This document shows positions 51,582-61,082 of a stretch of 64,000 bases of DNA, one piece after another (within the stretch, counting starts at the first letter, position 1; each line of letters opens with the position of its first letter). A model generated the notes under the pieces. That model did not search any database. It was not told where the DNA came from and worked only from the letters and a program-made list of their open reading frames with translations. The position numbers were made by a program, and so were the translations under genes. Source of the DNA: DASQFI01 sp035633215 (GTDB lineage Bacteria > Acidobacteriota > Vicinamibacteria > Vicinamibacterales > SCN-69-37); contig DASQFI010000046.1 of the NCBI GenBank assembly GCA_035633215.1, positions 62,001 to 126,000 on the forward strand. The letters run 5' to 3'.

Positions 51582-53765
51582 CTACCTTTCGCCCTGCAGC
51601 GCCGCCGGGAGCTCGTAGTCGATGGCGGTCCCCTGCTCCAGGCTCTGACGAATCAGGAACGTCGCCTCGGTGACCGCGACGATCGACGGCAGATCCATCG
51701 GCATCGGCCCGCCGCCGCGCACGGCCTTGACGAAGGCGGCCATCTCTTCGGCGTGCCCCTTCGCCTGGTTGAACAGCCGCTGCCGGCGCCGGCGATTGTC
51801 CCGGAACATCGAGAGGCGGCGGAAGTTGTCGAGCTGCGCGGTCCGGCCGCCGCCGAAGACTTCGACGTACTCCTTCGGCACGGCCGGATCGCCGGTCGTC
51901 ATGTAGTGGATCACGCCCACGCCGCCGTTGGCGAGCCGCAGCGTGACGGTGACGTTCTGGCGGCTGCGTGCGTCGCGGCCCACTTCCTCGGCGAAGATGC
52001 GGCTGGGCAGCGCGCCGCCCAGAAACGCGCACATGTCCACGAAGTGGCAGATCTCGCCGAGGATGCGGCCCCCGCCCTCGACCGGATCGAGCACCCAGCT
52101 GTCGGCCGGCACGACGCCGGCATTGACGCGGTACGACACGAACAGCGGCTCGGCGACTCCGGCGAAGAACTCGCGGCAGCGAATCGAGAGCGGCGCAAAC
52201 CGGCGGTTGAAGCCGACCATCAGCCGCGCGCCCGGGCTCGACTCGATCGCGTCGAGGACGTCGGCCAGTCCCGCGGCGTCAATTGCCAGCGGCTTCTCGA
52301 CGAACACCGCTTTCCCGGCGCGGATGGCCGCGGCGGTGAGCCGCGCATGTTGATCGTGGCGCGTCGCGATGATCAGGGCATCCACGTTCGGATCGACGAT
52401 GACCTCGTCAGGATCGGACGTGCAGTACTCGGCGCCGTACTGCGTCCCGACGTGCCGGCTGGTGAAGCCCGATGCCGTGCAGACCGCCTGCAGATGGACG
52501 CCGGGCTGCGCGGTGAGCGCCGGCAACAGCACGCCTTTCGCGAACTGTCCCGCGCCGATCACCCCGCAGCGCAGCTGATCGCCCGCCTGGCGGGTCGCGG
52601 CCGGACGGGCCGGCGCCAGGTTCACGCGCGATCCCTCGGCGGGTTCGCCGTTGTACTCGAGCAGAATCGCGACCGCCGGCTCGGGACGCTTGCCCGTCAC
52701 GACGTCGTACGCCGATTCGGCCTCGTCGATCGCAAACCGATGCGTAACCAGTGGCGCGAGCTGGATGTCCCCACGGCCGAGCAGATCCAGAAACGCCTGC
52801 ATGTTCCGGCCTTCCGTCCATCGCACGTACGCGGCCGGATAGTCGCGGCCGCGAAGCTCGTACTCGGGATCGTAGCGGCCCGGTCCGTACGAGCGGCTGA
52901 CGAGGAGCGTCAGCTCCTTTTCGAAGAACGGCCGCCGCTCGATCGCCATCCCGACGTCACCGACGACGATGACCCGGCCCTTGAGGCGGGACACGGCCGC
53001 GGCCTGTCGCATTGGCTCGTCCGACTTGGCCGCCGCGCACAGCAGCACCGAGTCGGCGCCCAGCCCGCCCGTGAGTTCGGCCACCGTGCTCGCGAGCGAA
53101 TTGGCGGGCACCACGTGGTGCGCGCCAAGCCGCTTCGCCATCTCGAGCTTGTCCGGATCGATGTCCGACGCGATGACCATCGCGCCCGAGCACCGCGCGA
53201 GCTGCGCCGTGATCTGTCCGACCAGGCCGAGCCCGATCACCACCACGCGATCGCCAAGCGCGATCTCCGCCAGCCGGACGCCGTGCAGCGCAATCGTGCC
53301 CACCGTGACGAAGCACCCGTCGTCGTACGACACCGCGTCGGGCATCCGCGCGGCGAGATTGCGGGGCACGTAGTCGATCTCGGCGTGGTTCGCGTGGCCG
53401 AGACCGGCGCACGCCACGCGATCGCCGACATGGAACTCCGTCGCGGCGGCGCCCACTTCGAGCACGTCGCCCGCGCACGAGTAGCCGAGCGGGATGGGCG
53501 TGCTCATCAGGTGCTTCACGACCTTGTAGGTGCTCCAGTAGCCCTCCTGCTTCGCCTTGTTGAGCACCTTGCGGAACAGATCGGGGCGGTCCTTCGCCTT
53601 GCCGAGCGGACCCTTGTTGGCGAGCGCGATCACGGCGCGCTCGGTCCCGAGGCTGATGAGCGAGCGGCGGACGCGCACGAGCAGACCGTCGGGCCGGAGG
53701 ATCGGCGACGGAACCTCCTGGACGAGCAGGGTGCCGGTCTTCAGATTCTGCGTGACTGCCTTCAT
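51582..53765 (-). CDS. Two-domain oxidoreductase: zinc-ADH-like plus Gfo/Idh/MocA
   Basis: A 727-residue fusion. The N-terminal half is an MDR/alcohol-dehydrogenase-like enzyme with PLGYSCAGDVLEVG, VGDRVACAG and VVVIGLGLVGQITAQLARCSG, the NAD-binding motif. From about residue 400 a Gfo/Idh/MocA half starts: GVIGAGQFAKGVLLPAL, then NVDALIIATRHDQHA, VFVEKPLAI with the EKP motif, and GGGRILGEICHFVDM with the catalytic His. Such bi-domain proteins recur in polysaccharide loci and are thought to oxidise and reduce sugar nucleotides. It is coupled to the deacetylase by ATGA. Confidence 0.88.
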   Translation of the reverse strand: MKAVTQNLKTGTLLVQEVPSPILRPDGLLVRVRRSLISLGTERAVIALANKGPLGKAKDRPDLFRKVLNKAKQEGYWSTYKVVKHLMSTPIPLGYSCAGDVLEVGAAATEFHVGDRVACAGLGHANHAEIDYVPRNLAARMPDAVSYDDGCFVTVGTIALHGVRLAEIALGDRVVVIGLGLVGQITAQLARCSGAMVIASDIDPDKLEMAKRLGAHHVVPANSLASTVAELTGGLGADSVLLCAAAKSDEPMRQAAAVSRLKGRVIVVGDVGMAIERRPFFEKELTLLVSRSYGPGRYDPEYELRGRDYPAAYVRWTEGRNMQAFLDLLGRGDIQLAPLVTHRFAIDEAESAYDVVTGKRPEPAVAILLEYNGEPAEGSRVNLAPARPAATRQAGDQLRCGVIGAGQFAKGVLLPALTAQPGVHLQAVCTASGFTSRHVGTQYGAEYCTSDPDEVIVDPNVDALIIATRHDQHARLTAAAIRAGKAVFVEKPLAIDAAGLADVLDAIESSPGARLMVGFNRRFAPLSIRCREFFAGVAEPLFVSYRVNAGVVPADSWVLDPVEGGGRILGEICHFVDMCAFLGGALPSRIFAEEVGRDARSRQNVTVTLRLANGGVGVIHYMTTGDPAVPKEYVEVFGGGRTAQLDNFRRLSMFRDNRRRRQRLFNQAKGHAEEMAAFVKAVRGGGPMPMDLPSIVAVTEATFLIRQSLEQGTAIDYELPAALQGER

Positions 53766-54715
53766 CGTTTATCACCTGCTCGCGGGGCCCCACCCCCGCT
53801 CGCCCGCGCTGCGGCGCTCGCCGACTCGCTCTCCTCGCGCGGACTTTCTATTAGCTCCTCGCGCGCACTTTCATGAGAACCGTTCGTGCACTCCGAGAGC
53901 AGCCGCGACGTGCTCGCGATCGTGAAATGCCGCCGCACGAGATCGAGCATGGACGCGCACTGCGCACGCTTGTGGTCGGCCGTCAAGTGCGACAGCGTGA
54001 ACAGACGCTGCTGCCAGCCTTTGATTCGGCCGCGCGGAAGCGGATCGGCAAAGTCTGTCAGGTGGAACAGCAGCACGAGCGGCGACCGGCGGCGGCGGAA
54101 GTCCGTGAGGCCCGCGCGGAAATACCAGTGGCCGAGCACGAGGCTGTACGACGGATGAAACGGAAACGAGAACGGGCCCGCTGACGGCACCGGCAGCTCG
54201 TAGAGCGGCTGGCCCGGCAATGGGCGATGCGGCTGCGGCGCCACGCGCGGCGTGGCGACCAGCATCGACGAGTCGTACGCGTACCCCGACTCGTTCACGA
54301 GCTCCAGGCATTCGCGATCGATGTGAAATCCCGGCGCGCGGAATCCGCGGACGTCCACGCCGAGCTCCGACGCCAGGCACACCCGGCTCTCGGCGATCTC
54401 GCGTCGTTTGCCCGCCTCGTCGAGTCCCGTCAGCCGGCCGTGACTGAGCGAGTGCGATGCGATCTCATGACCGGCCGCCACCGCGTCACGAAGCAGCGCG
54501 CGCTTCGGCGCGTCGAAGACATCCTCGGCCACGACAAACAGCGTCGCCGTGACGTTTGTGCGCGCGAGCAGATCGAGCGCGCCGCGCAGTCCCGACTCGA
54601 ACAGCGGATCATCGGCCGGGTCGTACGTCCACCCGTGCGCGCGATAGATGTGCCGGGCGCCGTCGAGATCCAGATGGACGGCGGCGAGCGGCTGGTTGCT
54701 GGAGGCGGTCACCAT
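53762..54715 (-). CDS. Polysaccharide deacetylase (NodB-like)
   Basis: A 317-residue carbohydrate esterase 4-like protein. LAAVHLDLDG corresponds to the first Asp motif, TLFVVAEDV and GHEIASHSLSHGRLT give the metal-binding His pair (H-x3-H type), and RGFRAPGFHID the RxxxAPx motif. It removes acetyl groups from amino sugars. A Ser/Glu/Ala-rich tail of about 35 residues follows the domain. It is the first gene of the minus-strand group that runs to 45996, with a sigma-54-type promoter upstream. Confidence 0.85.
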   Translation of the reverse strand: MVTASSNQPLAAVHLDLDGARHIYRAHGWTYDPADDPLFESGLRGALDLLARTNVTATLFVVAEDVFDAPKRALLRDAVAAGHEIASHSLSHGRLTGLDEAGKRREIAESRVCLASELGVDVRGFRAPGFHIDRECLELVNESGYAYDSSMLVATPRVAPQPHRPLPGQPLYELPVPSAGPFSFPFHPSYSLVLGHWYFRAGLTDFRRRRSPLVLLFHLTDFADPLPRGRIKGWQQRLFTLSHLTADHKRAQCASMLDLVRRHFTIASTSRLLSECTNGSHESAREELIESPREESESASAAARASGGGAPRAGDKR

Positions 54716-54765
54716 TTTTGGCGGTTTGAGGCCCAGTTCTGGTGCCCAGCCGCGGGGGTCCTAGA

Positions 54766-54783
54766 AAGCAAACCTAGGTCCAA
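54766..54783 (-). promoter_or_regulatory. Sigma-54-type promoter for the deacetylase operon
   Basis: On the minus strand TTGGACCTAGGTTTGCTT has GG (54781-54780), ten bases and GC (54769-54768), with a TTGC at -12. Predicted start near 54756, 41 bases before the ATG of the deacetylase gene. The -24 element (TGGACC) is less typical than in the other three sites. GACTAAT lies about 100 bases further upstream (54885-54879). Confidence 0.4.
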
Positions 54784-54891
54784 TGCCCCCCAAAGGGGCA
54801 CCCCACAAATACGGCTCGGGCCCGGATTCCGGCCCTGGAATGCATTGTCCGCCAACAATTATCGCGACTGGACGGGTTATTAGTCGCCTTC

Positions 54892-56064
54892 CTACGGGTT
54901 TTTAGAAAGGGGCGCGGTCTTCCCAAACAGCGCCTCCGCCTGCCGCGTGAGGACCGGCCAGTCGAAGCGCTCCAGGGCGAGTTGCCGGGCGTGGAGGCTG
55001 AGCGCGGCCCGCCGCTCGGGATCTTCGAGAAGCGCCGGAACGACTCGGGCCAGTTCGTCAGGCGATTCGCAGGCGATCAACTCCCCGGTGCGGCCCGGTT
55101 CGAGCGTCTCCGGAGCTCCGCCTGATCGTCCGGCGATGACCGGTTTGCCGCACGCCTGCGCTTCGATCAGCACAATGCCAAAACCTTCGAGGTCCCAACC
55201 TATCCGGCGGTTGGGCAAGGCAAACAGGTCGCACTGCTGATAGCACTCGATCAACTCTGTGTCGGTCGGCATACCTCGGAACTGCACTAGGTCTTCCACC
55301 CGCTCTTCTGCGGCGAGCGCCTGCAGGTACGGTTTTCCCCAGCCCTCCCCAACGATCACGTACAGAACATCGGGGCAGCGGCGCCTGATGGCGGGCAGCG
55401 CGCGGATCAGCATGTCCTGACCCTTGCGCTTGATGAGCGTCCCCACGGTGAGCACGACCCGGCGGCCGGCCCATCCGAGCCGCTCCCGAAGCACCGCATC
55501 AGGAGGCGCGGGCTTGAAGAGACTGGTGTCCACACCCGGATGCAGGACGTCGACTTTCTGTTCCGACGCGCCTGCGGTCTTCAGGAGGATCTGTTTCGTA
55601 TGCTGCGTATTGGCGACGATCGATGTCGCGCCGGACACCACGCGCCGGGTCAGCCACCGGAGTTCGCGACTCGTGTCGGCGAGGGTCAGTTCCTCACCGT
55701 GCGCGAAACACACGAACGGAACGCCGCGGCGTCGCTTCAGGAGCAGCGCGAGCAATCCCTCCGGCAGGCATCTTCCGCAGTGGATGACATCCGGCCGAAT
55801 CTCTGCGACGAGCCGGTTGAGTCGAACGAACGCGCGCAGATATTCGAGTCCGCAGCGGGGATCCAGGACGCCCCAGTTCGGGAATTTCAGCCGCATCCGA
55901 TGGATGGGCAGCTCGGAGCTCGCATCAAATGCCGCGTCTCCGGCCGTCATGCCGGCGACGACATGGACGTCGTAGCCGTGCAGGCGCCGATGAAGTTCCC
56001 AGAGCCACCGCCCGCTCCCGCCCACCTTCGGCGGGAAGACTTCGGAGAGCACCAGGATCGTCAC
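54892..56064 (-). CDS. GT4-family glycosyltransferase
   Basis: A 390-residue GT-B enzyme. The N-terminus LVLSEVFPPKVGGSGRWLWEL is the acceptor-domain opening. The nucleotide-sugar domain has VVLTVGTLIKRKGQDMLI, then DLFALPNRRIGWDLEGFGIVLIEAQACGKPVIA, with the E-x7-E motif, and GGAPETLEPGRTGELI. It is a retaining transferase acting in the cytoplasm, probably building the lipid-linked repeat unit. The gap before the deacetylase gene contains that operon's promoter, so this gene probably belongs to a separate transcript. Confidence 0.9.
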   Translation of the reverse strand: MTILVLSEVFPPKVGGSGRWLWELHRRLHGYDVHVVAGMTAGDAAFDASSELPIHRMRLKFPNWGVLDPRCGLEYLRAFVRLNRLVAEIRPDVIHCGRCLPEGLLALLLKRRRGVPFVCFAHGEELTLADTSRELRWLTRRVVSGATSIVANTQHTKQILLKTAGASEQKVDVLHPGVDTSLFKPAPPDAVLRERLGWAGRRVVLTVGTLIKRKGQDMLIRALPAIRRRCPDVLYVIVGEGWGKPYLQALAAEERVEDLVQFRGMPTDTELIECYQQCDLFALPNRRIGWDLEGFGIVLIEAQACGKPVIAGRSGGAPETLEPGRTGELIACESPDELARVVPALLEDPERRAALSLHARQLALERFDWPVLTRQAEALFGKTAPLSKNP

Positions 56065-56110
56065 CGGTCGCAGCTAGCGGCCGACGGGCATCGCACGTGA
56101 CGAGGGGCGT

Positions 56111-58405
56111 CTATTTGACGGTGCAGGTGAAGCCGCCGAATCCGGGCCGTTCCGTGACGCACGGCGCGACGGATCCGGCGATCGCCACCTTGTAACGCTC
56201 CCAGCTCTCCGCGTTTGTCAGTCCGGGAACCGGCGCGCCCACGAACTGCGGACCGGTCGGGGGCACCCGGAAGGACGGCGCTTGCTGCGTGTAATAGACC
56301 CTGAAACTGTCGCCGGGCGTGTTGTTGTAGTCGTAGATCCAGACCTCGTCGCCCACGACGACGTTGGCGTTCGGTCCATGCTCGGGATTGAACGACATGA
56401 GGACATCGAATTGCGGCGTCCCACCGACGTCGCCCTTGATGCGTCCGAAGCGCACACCGCGGATCGTCGTCTGCCGGGGCGGCAGAGCGACGCCGCCGCC
56501 CGTCACGCCGTACATCGTATCGGCCCGGATGTTGACCACGTTCTTGAGGACGCTGTTCTCGATCAGCAGCGTGCCCGGCTTGTTCCCGTAAATGTCGCGC
56601 GTATCGCCGATCTTGAAGGGCAGCAGAATCCCCAACCGAAGTCCCTGGATGTCCGCGTTCCGGATGATGGTGTTGCGAACGAGATAGTCGCCGAAGTCGA
56701 ACGCCCGCGAGCCGTCGTGTGGATTGGCCAGAAACTTCGTATCGCCGCGCTGAACCCAGCCGTCGAAGATGACGCGATTCGACGAATAGCCGGAGTAGCC
56801 CACTGACCCAATGTGCCACAGCGTGGTCCGGTCGATCCGGCTTTCGGGCACCTCGTAGACTTCCGAGCAGCAGTTGGCGCCCAGATTCCACACGGTCAGC
56901 CCGTTGCGCGACGCGTACACTTCGTTGTTCGTGAATTCGAGCAGCGGCACCGCCATCATGTTCACGGTCTTGCCGGAGCGGCTGGGATCGGCGCCCTGCT
57001 TCGATGGGACCTCAACCTCGCCCACGTCGAGCATCATGTAGGTCACGGCGAACGAGTTCGAGTTGGCGCCGACGTTGTTGCGAACGAAGTTGTTCGGCCC
57101 GCGAAACCAGAACGCGGATCCTTCGTATCCAAAGTCTTTCGCGCCGCGCCGATCGTCGGCGCGCTCGGCGCCCGTTCCCCAGGCGCGCACGACGAAATTG
57201 TGGTCGAAGACGTTGCCGGTTTCCGAGCCGTCTTCGGTCATGATCCCGGCGCCGCCGACGTCATAGATCACGTTGTCTCGAATGAGTCCGTAGTGCGCGT
57301 TGTGGACGGTGATCCCCCATTTCGAGCCGCCGTCGATCGCGTTGCCAATCAAGGTGAATTGATGGCCGTTGGCCTGCGGCTTCGACGGACCCACGACGTG
57401 GTGCATGTGGAGCGAATACCGGCCGATATGGTTTTGTTTGGGATTGAGCGGCTTGAACGTCGTGCGGCCCAGATCCTTGAACAGGCTGTACCGGATGTCG
57501 ACGTCCGCCCGATGGACGAAGATCGCATGACCGCGCGTGCCCCGCGGGTTCGCCGACCGGATGACGACGTTCCGGCTCAGGTTGCCGACGTGGGGCAGAA
57601 AACTGAGCCCGCCGTCGGCGTCGCGCGCCCCGCGATGGTGATGGGCGAGCGCCGTCTCGAGCTGCACACGCGCGCCGCTCACCGACGTCACGGCGAGCTC
57701 TTCCCACTGCGGCTGGTAGGGCCCCGCGCTCCCGCTGAACTGATTCGTCCCCGGCAGAATCAACCGGGCCGATTGCCACCCGCTCACCGGCGCGGTTTGG
57801 AGTGTCAGCGCCGTCTGTCCAGCCGCCGGTTCCTCGGCGAGCCGGACGAATGTCGGCTCGACGACGGCGCCGTGCATGCGAATGGTGCCGAAGCCGATGA
57901 GGGCCGTGCCGAATTGAGCTGGATCGTGCGATGGGTCGAGCGCCCGGTCTGCGATGACGATCTCTGCGGTCACGCCCGCGGCCACCGGCGCCCCCGCGCG
58001 TCCGACCTCGAGCGTGCCCGACGGCATCACCTGGATCACGCCTGCGACGAGCCGCGTGTTCAGGTCGGTGCGGAACGTGAGCGATCCTTCGACCCCCACC
58101 GACTCGAGGATGGCGTCACTCGCCACATCGTAGGTCACCGTGATGCCCGTCGGAATACGCACGACGTCCCCGGCGGCCGGCGGCCGTCCCGCCGACCACG
58201 TGCCCGCGGCCGACCACGGTCCGCTCTTGACCGCGCGGTTCGTCGGGTTGTACGCGAAGTCCGGCACGTCGTGCGGCAGTCCGCCTTTGTGAACGTGATG
58301 CTGCGCGCGTGCGGCCCCCGACGCGAACATCAACGCAACGATGACCAACGTCGCGATCCGCACGTATGGCTTGACGATCACACAACGGGCTTGCTGGGGA
58401 TTCAT
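56111..58405 (-). CDS. Secreted G8-domain, right-handed beta-helix protein
   Basis: A 764-residue protein. A signal peptide (about 1-35, helix IATLVIVALMFASG, cleaved near ARA-QHH) leads to a G8-like domain at about 60-180: GPWSAAGTWSAGRPPAAGDVVRI, VEGSLTFRTD, MPSGTLEVG and GTALIGFGTIRMHG carry the spaced glycines. Then follow beta-helix repeats such as GNAIDGGSKWGITVHNAHYG and LIRDNVIYDVGGAGIMTEDG. G8 domains with beta-helices occur in human TMEM2 and CEMIP, which degrade hyaluronan. The protein may bind or cleave the polymer made here. Promoter at 58427-58455. Confidence 0.8.
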   Translation of the reverse strand: MNPQQARCVIVKPYVRIATLVIVALMFASGAARAQHHVHKGGLPHDVPDFAYNPTNRAVKSGPWSAAGTWSAGRPPAAGDVVRIPTGITVTYDVASDAILESVGVEGSLTFRTDLNTRLVAGVIQVMPSGTLEVGRAGAPVAAGVTAEIVIADRALDPSHDPAQFGTALIGFGTIRMHGAVVEPTFVRLAEEPAAGQTALTLQTAPVSGWQSARLILPGTNQFSGSAGPYQPQWEELAVTSVSGARVQLETALAHHHRGARDADGGLSFLPHVGNLSRNVVIRSANPRGTRGHAIFVHRADVDIRYSLFKDLGRTTFKPLNPKQNHIGRYSLHMHHVVGPSKPQANGHQFTLIGNAIDGGSKWGITVHNAHYGLIRDNVIYDVGGAGIMTEDGSETGNVFDHNFVVRAWGTGAERADDRRGAKDFGYEGSAFWFRGPNNFVRNNVGANSNSFAVTYMMLDVGEVEVPSKQGADPSRSGKTVNMMAVPLLEFTNNEVYASRNGLTVWNLGANCCSEVYEVPESRIDRTTLWHIGSVGYSGYSSNRVIFDGWVQRGDTKFLANPHDGSRAFDFGDYLVRNTIIRNADIQGLRLGILLPFKIGDTRDIYGNKPGTLLIENSVLKNVVNIRADTMYGVTGGGVALPPRQTTIRGVRFGRIKGDVGGTPQFDVLMSFNPEHGPNANVVVGDEVWIYDYNNTPGDSFRVYYTQQAPSFRVPPTGPQFVGAPVPGLTNAESWERYKVAIAGSVAPCVTERPGFGGFTCTVK

Positions 58406-58426
58406 GATGAGAACACCTGCTTACCG

Positions 58427-58455
58427 CTTATACCCGTCCCGCCCGGGCACGTCAA
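58427..58455 (-). promoter_or_regulatory. Sigma-70-type promoter for the G8-domain gene
   Basis: On the minus strand TTGACG (58455-58450) and TATAAG (58432-58427) are separated by exactly 17 bases, one mismatch each from TTGACA and TATAAT. Transcription would begin near 58420, about 15 bases before the ATG at 58405. This is a stronger housekeeping-type promoter than any seen at the other operons. Confidence 0.55.
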
Positions 58456-61020
58456 TCAGAGGATCCATGACAACACAATCGTAATCCCAGCAAAAAGGGC
58501 GATAAACGCAAGTTGACCCGCGCGACGGATCGCGCGCGTTCGTTGTGGCTGAAACGCGGCGGGCGGCCGGCCGGCGTTGGCGACGGTCGGGACCGGCAGG
58601 GCCGGCAGCGACGCCCCTTGAGTGGTGACCCACCCGTCGCGCCACCCGTTGGCCAGGAGCAGGGCGACCGGCCGCGTGAAGTGCCCCGTCGGGCTCGCGG
58701 CGAGCGTGTTGACGGAGTAGGCGAAGAAGAACTGCGCGCGCTCGAGAAACCGCGCGCGCTCGTCGCCCGTCGCGTGCTGCGCGGCCCAGAGGAACACGTC
58801 GGCCTTGCGCATGTCCTGCGCGGCCCACGTCTCGGTCGGAAACTCGAGCACGTCCGGCCTGTCGAGATACGGCCGCTCGTGCGTGGCCATCCAGCGCGCG
58901 TACCGAAGCAGGCTCTGGCGTGCGTACGCGTACATGTGATCGAACTGGCCCTGCTCACCCTTGAAGTGGAGATACCAGCCCAGCGTCTGCAGGAAGACCG
59001 TGTAGTACCAGCGCCGCTCGACGTCATGCAGGTTCCCCGCCTCCACGTCGTCCTCCGGATGGATGCAGCGCCGGATCAGTTCGTCGGCCTTGGCCGTGTA
59101 TTCGGACGACTTCGTGAGACGCGCGGCGACGAGACACGCGAGAATCGAATTGGCGGGAGCGCGGCCGGGACCATGATACGCCATCGATCCGGTCGCGCTC
59201 GGGATGCCCGTCGCGCCGCGCGCCAGCCACCGAAACGGCGTTTGCCGCCCATCGTCCATGTCGATCACCCAGCGGCCGAGGCCGATGGCCGTGTCGCGCG
59301 ACTCGCGCTCGCCCGTCATGAAATAGTGCAGCATCAGCCCGGCGTTGTAGTTGTGCTCGGACGAGGGGCCGCCGCCCGGCGCGCCGCGTGGGTAGGTGCG
59401 GTGCGTTGCCGTGCCCGCGTCCGTGTAGTGGCACGTGTGCCAGAACAGGCCGCCGTTGTACGCGGCTTTGTCCTCGCGCGTGTGGTAGATGTCGATGTCT
59501 CGCACGTGACGCGCGAGATTCGTCATGAGCCGCCACCAGCGCGAGTCGCCCGTCCGGAGAAAATGCGTCGCGAAGCCGGCAATCGTATCGTACTGGTTGT
59601 TGTAGTGCGAGACGAACGGACGATCGGGCGGCTGGAACGCCGACTCGTGGTCGGCATGCAGGTCGCCGAAGTTGCGCCAGCCGTATTCGTCGGCGCGCTC
59701 GTTCTTCGCCGCAAAGCCGGTGGCAGGATCGAGCGCCCGCAACACCAGCGAGAGATACGGCCGGTTGGGATCGTCCGACGCGGGAATCAGGTACGGCACG
59801 GCGCCGCTCCCGCAGCACCACTCCGGCGACGGATACGCGAACATCGGATCGTGACACCAGGCGAGCGGCGGGTCCGAGACGGGATCCCGCGCGAACGCCA
59901 CCACGACCTCGTGTGTCTTCTGCTCGCCGCCCTGGAGCTCATGCGGCTCGCCTGACTGCCCGGGAAAGAGCCCGACTTCGATCCGTCCGGCATCCACGCT
60001 GATGGCGCGTGGAAAGTTCTCCCAGAACCCGGGCACGGTGACGCAGATCTCGCCCCGGTCCGTGTGGACGACGACGATGGGACTCGCGCGATTCGCGGTG
60101 TGCTCGTCGTCTCCCGATCGGAGCCGGTACCCGCGAAACCTCAGAGGCACGCGTGCCTCGCGATTGCGATGGATGGGCCCATCCCAGTGATCACCGCCGC
60201 TCGATTCCTGGTACACCTCAAAGGGCAGGCTGACGTCGGCGAGCGCGCTCCCGCATTCGGGCGCGCATGCCACGCGCGTCACGGCGCCAGCGACCGTGAG
60301 CACGAGTGCGGCGGATCGAAGATAGACCGATCCCTCGTCGCCAAGGACCCACTGGCCGTTCGGATGAGCCGCCCGCCGGCGATTGAGCAGCATGATCTGC
60401 ACGCGCGCGACCGGGCTGCCTGCGAACAGCTCGATCCGGGCGGACACGTCGATTGGCGCCTCGCCCGCGACAGCGACGGCTCGCAGCTCGATTTCCGCGC
60501 GTACCGGACCAATTTCGTGCACGCGGAGCTCGGCGATACGAAATGACACCCGTGCGAGCTCGGTCTCGATCTGAAATCCCGACGAGTGCACGTCCACCGG
60601 CTCGCGGCCAGCGATCGAGATCGACGAGAACGGGAACGGACCACCGATCTCGAAGCCGAACGTCGCCGCATCTGTCTCGACGGTAATCGTCTGGTCGCTG
60701 GCGTTGACGCCCAGCGACGGAACGGTTGTCGGCTTCGCGTCGAACGTTGATCGCTCGTCACGGTCTGGAGTGTCTGCATCGGCGAGTACGTCGACGAGTG
60801 CCCACCGAATCGACCCATCGGGCCATGCATCGAGCGCGCGCACCTGCGCTGGCGTTACAAGTTTGAAGGGCGCGTCGAGGTGGATCTGCGCCGTTGAGAC
60901 GGCTCTGCCCGACGGAAGTGGAACGCCAATTCTGATCGGTTCTGCGCGGCGCTTCGCGCCCCATGTGAGCGGGTTCACGGCGCCGAGCGGAACGCGAATT
61001 GAATTATGAGTCTCCGCCAC
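58456..61020 (-). CDS. Exo-rhamnogalacturonan-lyase-like (RIFT-barrel) protein with C-terminal helix
   Basis: An 854-residue protein with a GTG start. NPLTWGAKRRAEPIRIGVPLPSG at the N-terminus and the long beta-rich first half followed by a helical, aromatic-rich half (for example YNNQYDTIAGFATHF, HTCHYTDAGTATHRTYP, SSEHNYNAGLMLHYFMTG) resemble the exo-rhamnogalacturonan lyase (PcRGLX-like) family. The catalytic residues are not identified here. No signal peptide is evident, but a hydrophobic helix (IALFAGITIVLSWIL) ends the chain and would tail-anchor it. It may trim the polymer or act on imported glycans. Confidence 0.7.
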   Translation of the reverse strand: MAETHNSIRVPLGAVNPLTWGAKRRAEPIRIGVPLPSGRAVSTAQIHLDAPFKLVTPAQVRALDAWPDGSIRWALVDVLADADTPDRDERSTFDAKPTTVPSLGVNASDQTITVETDAATFGFEIGGPFPFSSISIAGREPVDVHSSGFQIETELARVSFRIAELRVHEIGPVRAEIELRAVAVAGEAPIDVSARIELFAGSPVARVQIMLLNRRRAAHPNGQWVLGDEGSVYLRSAALVLTVAGAVTRVACAPECGSALADVSLPFEVYQESSGGDHWDGPIHRNREARVPLRFRGYRLRSGDDEHTANRASPIVVVHTDRGEICVTVPGFWENFPRAISVDAGRIEVGLFPGQSGEPHELQGGEQKTHEVVVAFARDPVSDPPLAWCHDPMFAYPSPEWCCGSGAVPYLIPASDDPNRPYLSLVLRALDPATGFAAKNERADEYGWRNFGDLHADHESAFQPPDRPFVSHYNNQYDTIAGFATHFLRTGDSRWWRLMTNLARHVRDIDIYHTREDKAAYNGGLFWHTCHYTDAGTATHRTYPRGAPGGGPSSEHNYNAGLMLHYFMTGERESRDTAIGLGRWVIDMDDGRQTPFRWLARGATGIPSATGSMAYHGPGRAPANSILACLVAARLTKSSEYTAKADELIRRCIHPEDDVEAGNLHDVERRWYYTVFLQTLGWYLHFKGEQGQFDHMYAYARQSLLRYARWMATHERPYLDRPDVLEFPTETWAAQDMRKADVFLWAAQHATGDERARFLERAQFFFAYSVNTLAASPTGHFTRPVALLLANGWRDGWVTTQGASLPALPVPTVANAGRPPAAFQPQRTRAIRRAGQLAFIALFAGITIVLSWIL

Positions 61021-61082
61021 GCGAAGGTCTGAGGTTCAGAGGTGGTATGTCGAGACAGGACCGATAATAGTCGGCAGTTCGA

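Noticed and set aside
50844..53876. Open frame of 1010 codons on the plus strand
   Set aside because: Antisense to the two-domain oxidoreductase and toroid genes, Arg/Ala-rich, without any recognisable motif; shadow.
44956..54715. Exosortase/PEP-CTERM system
   Set aside because: FemAB-like, amidotransferase and deacetylase genes resemble such loci, but no exosortase gene and no PEP-CTERM sorting signal was found in the window.
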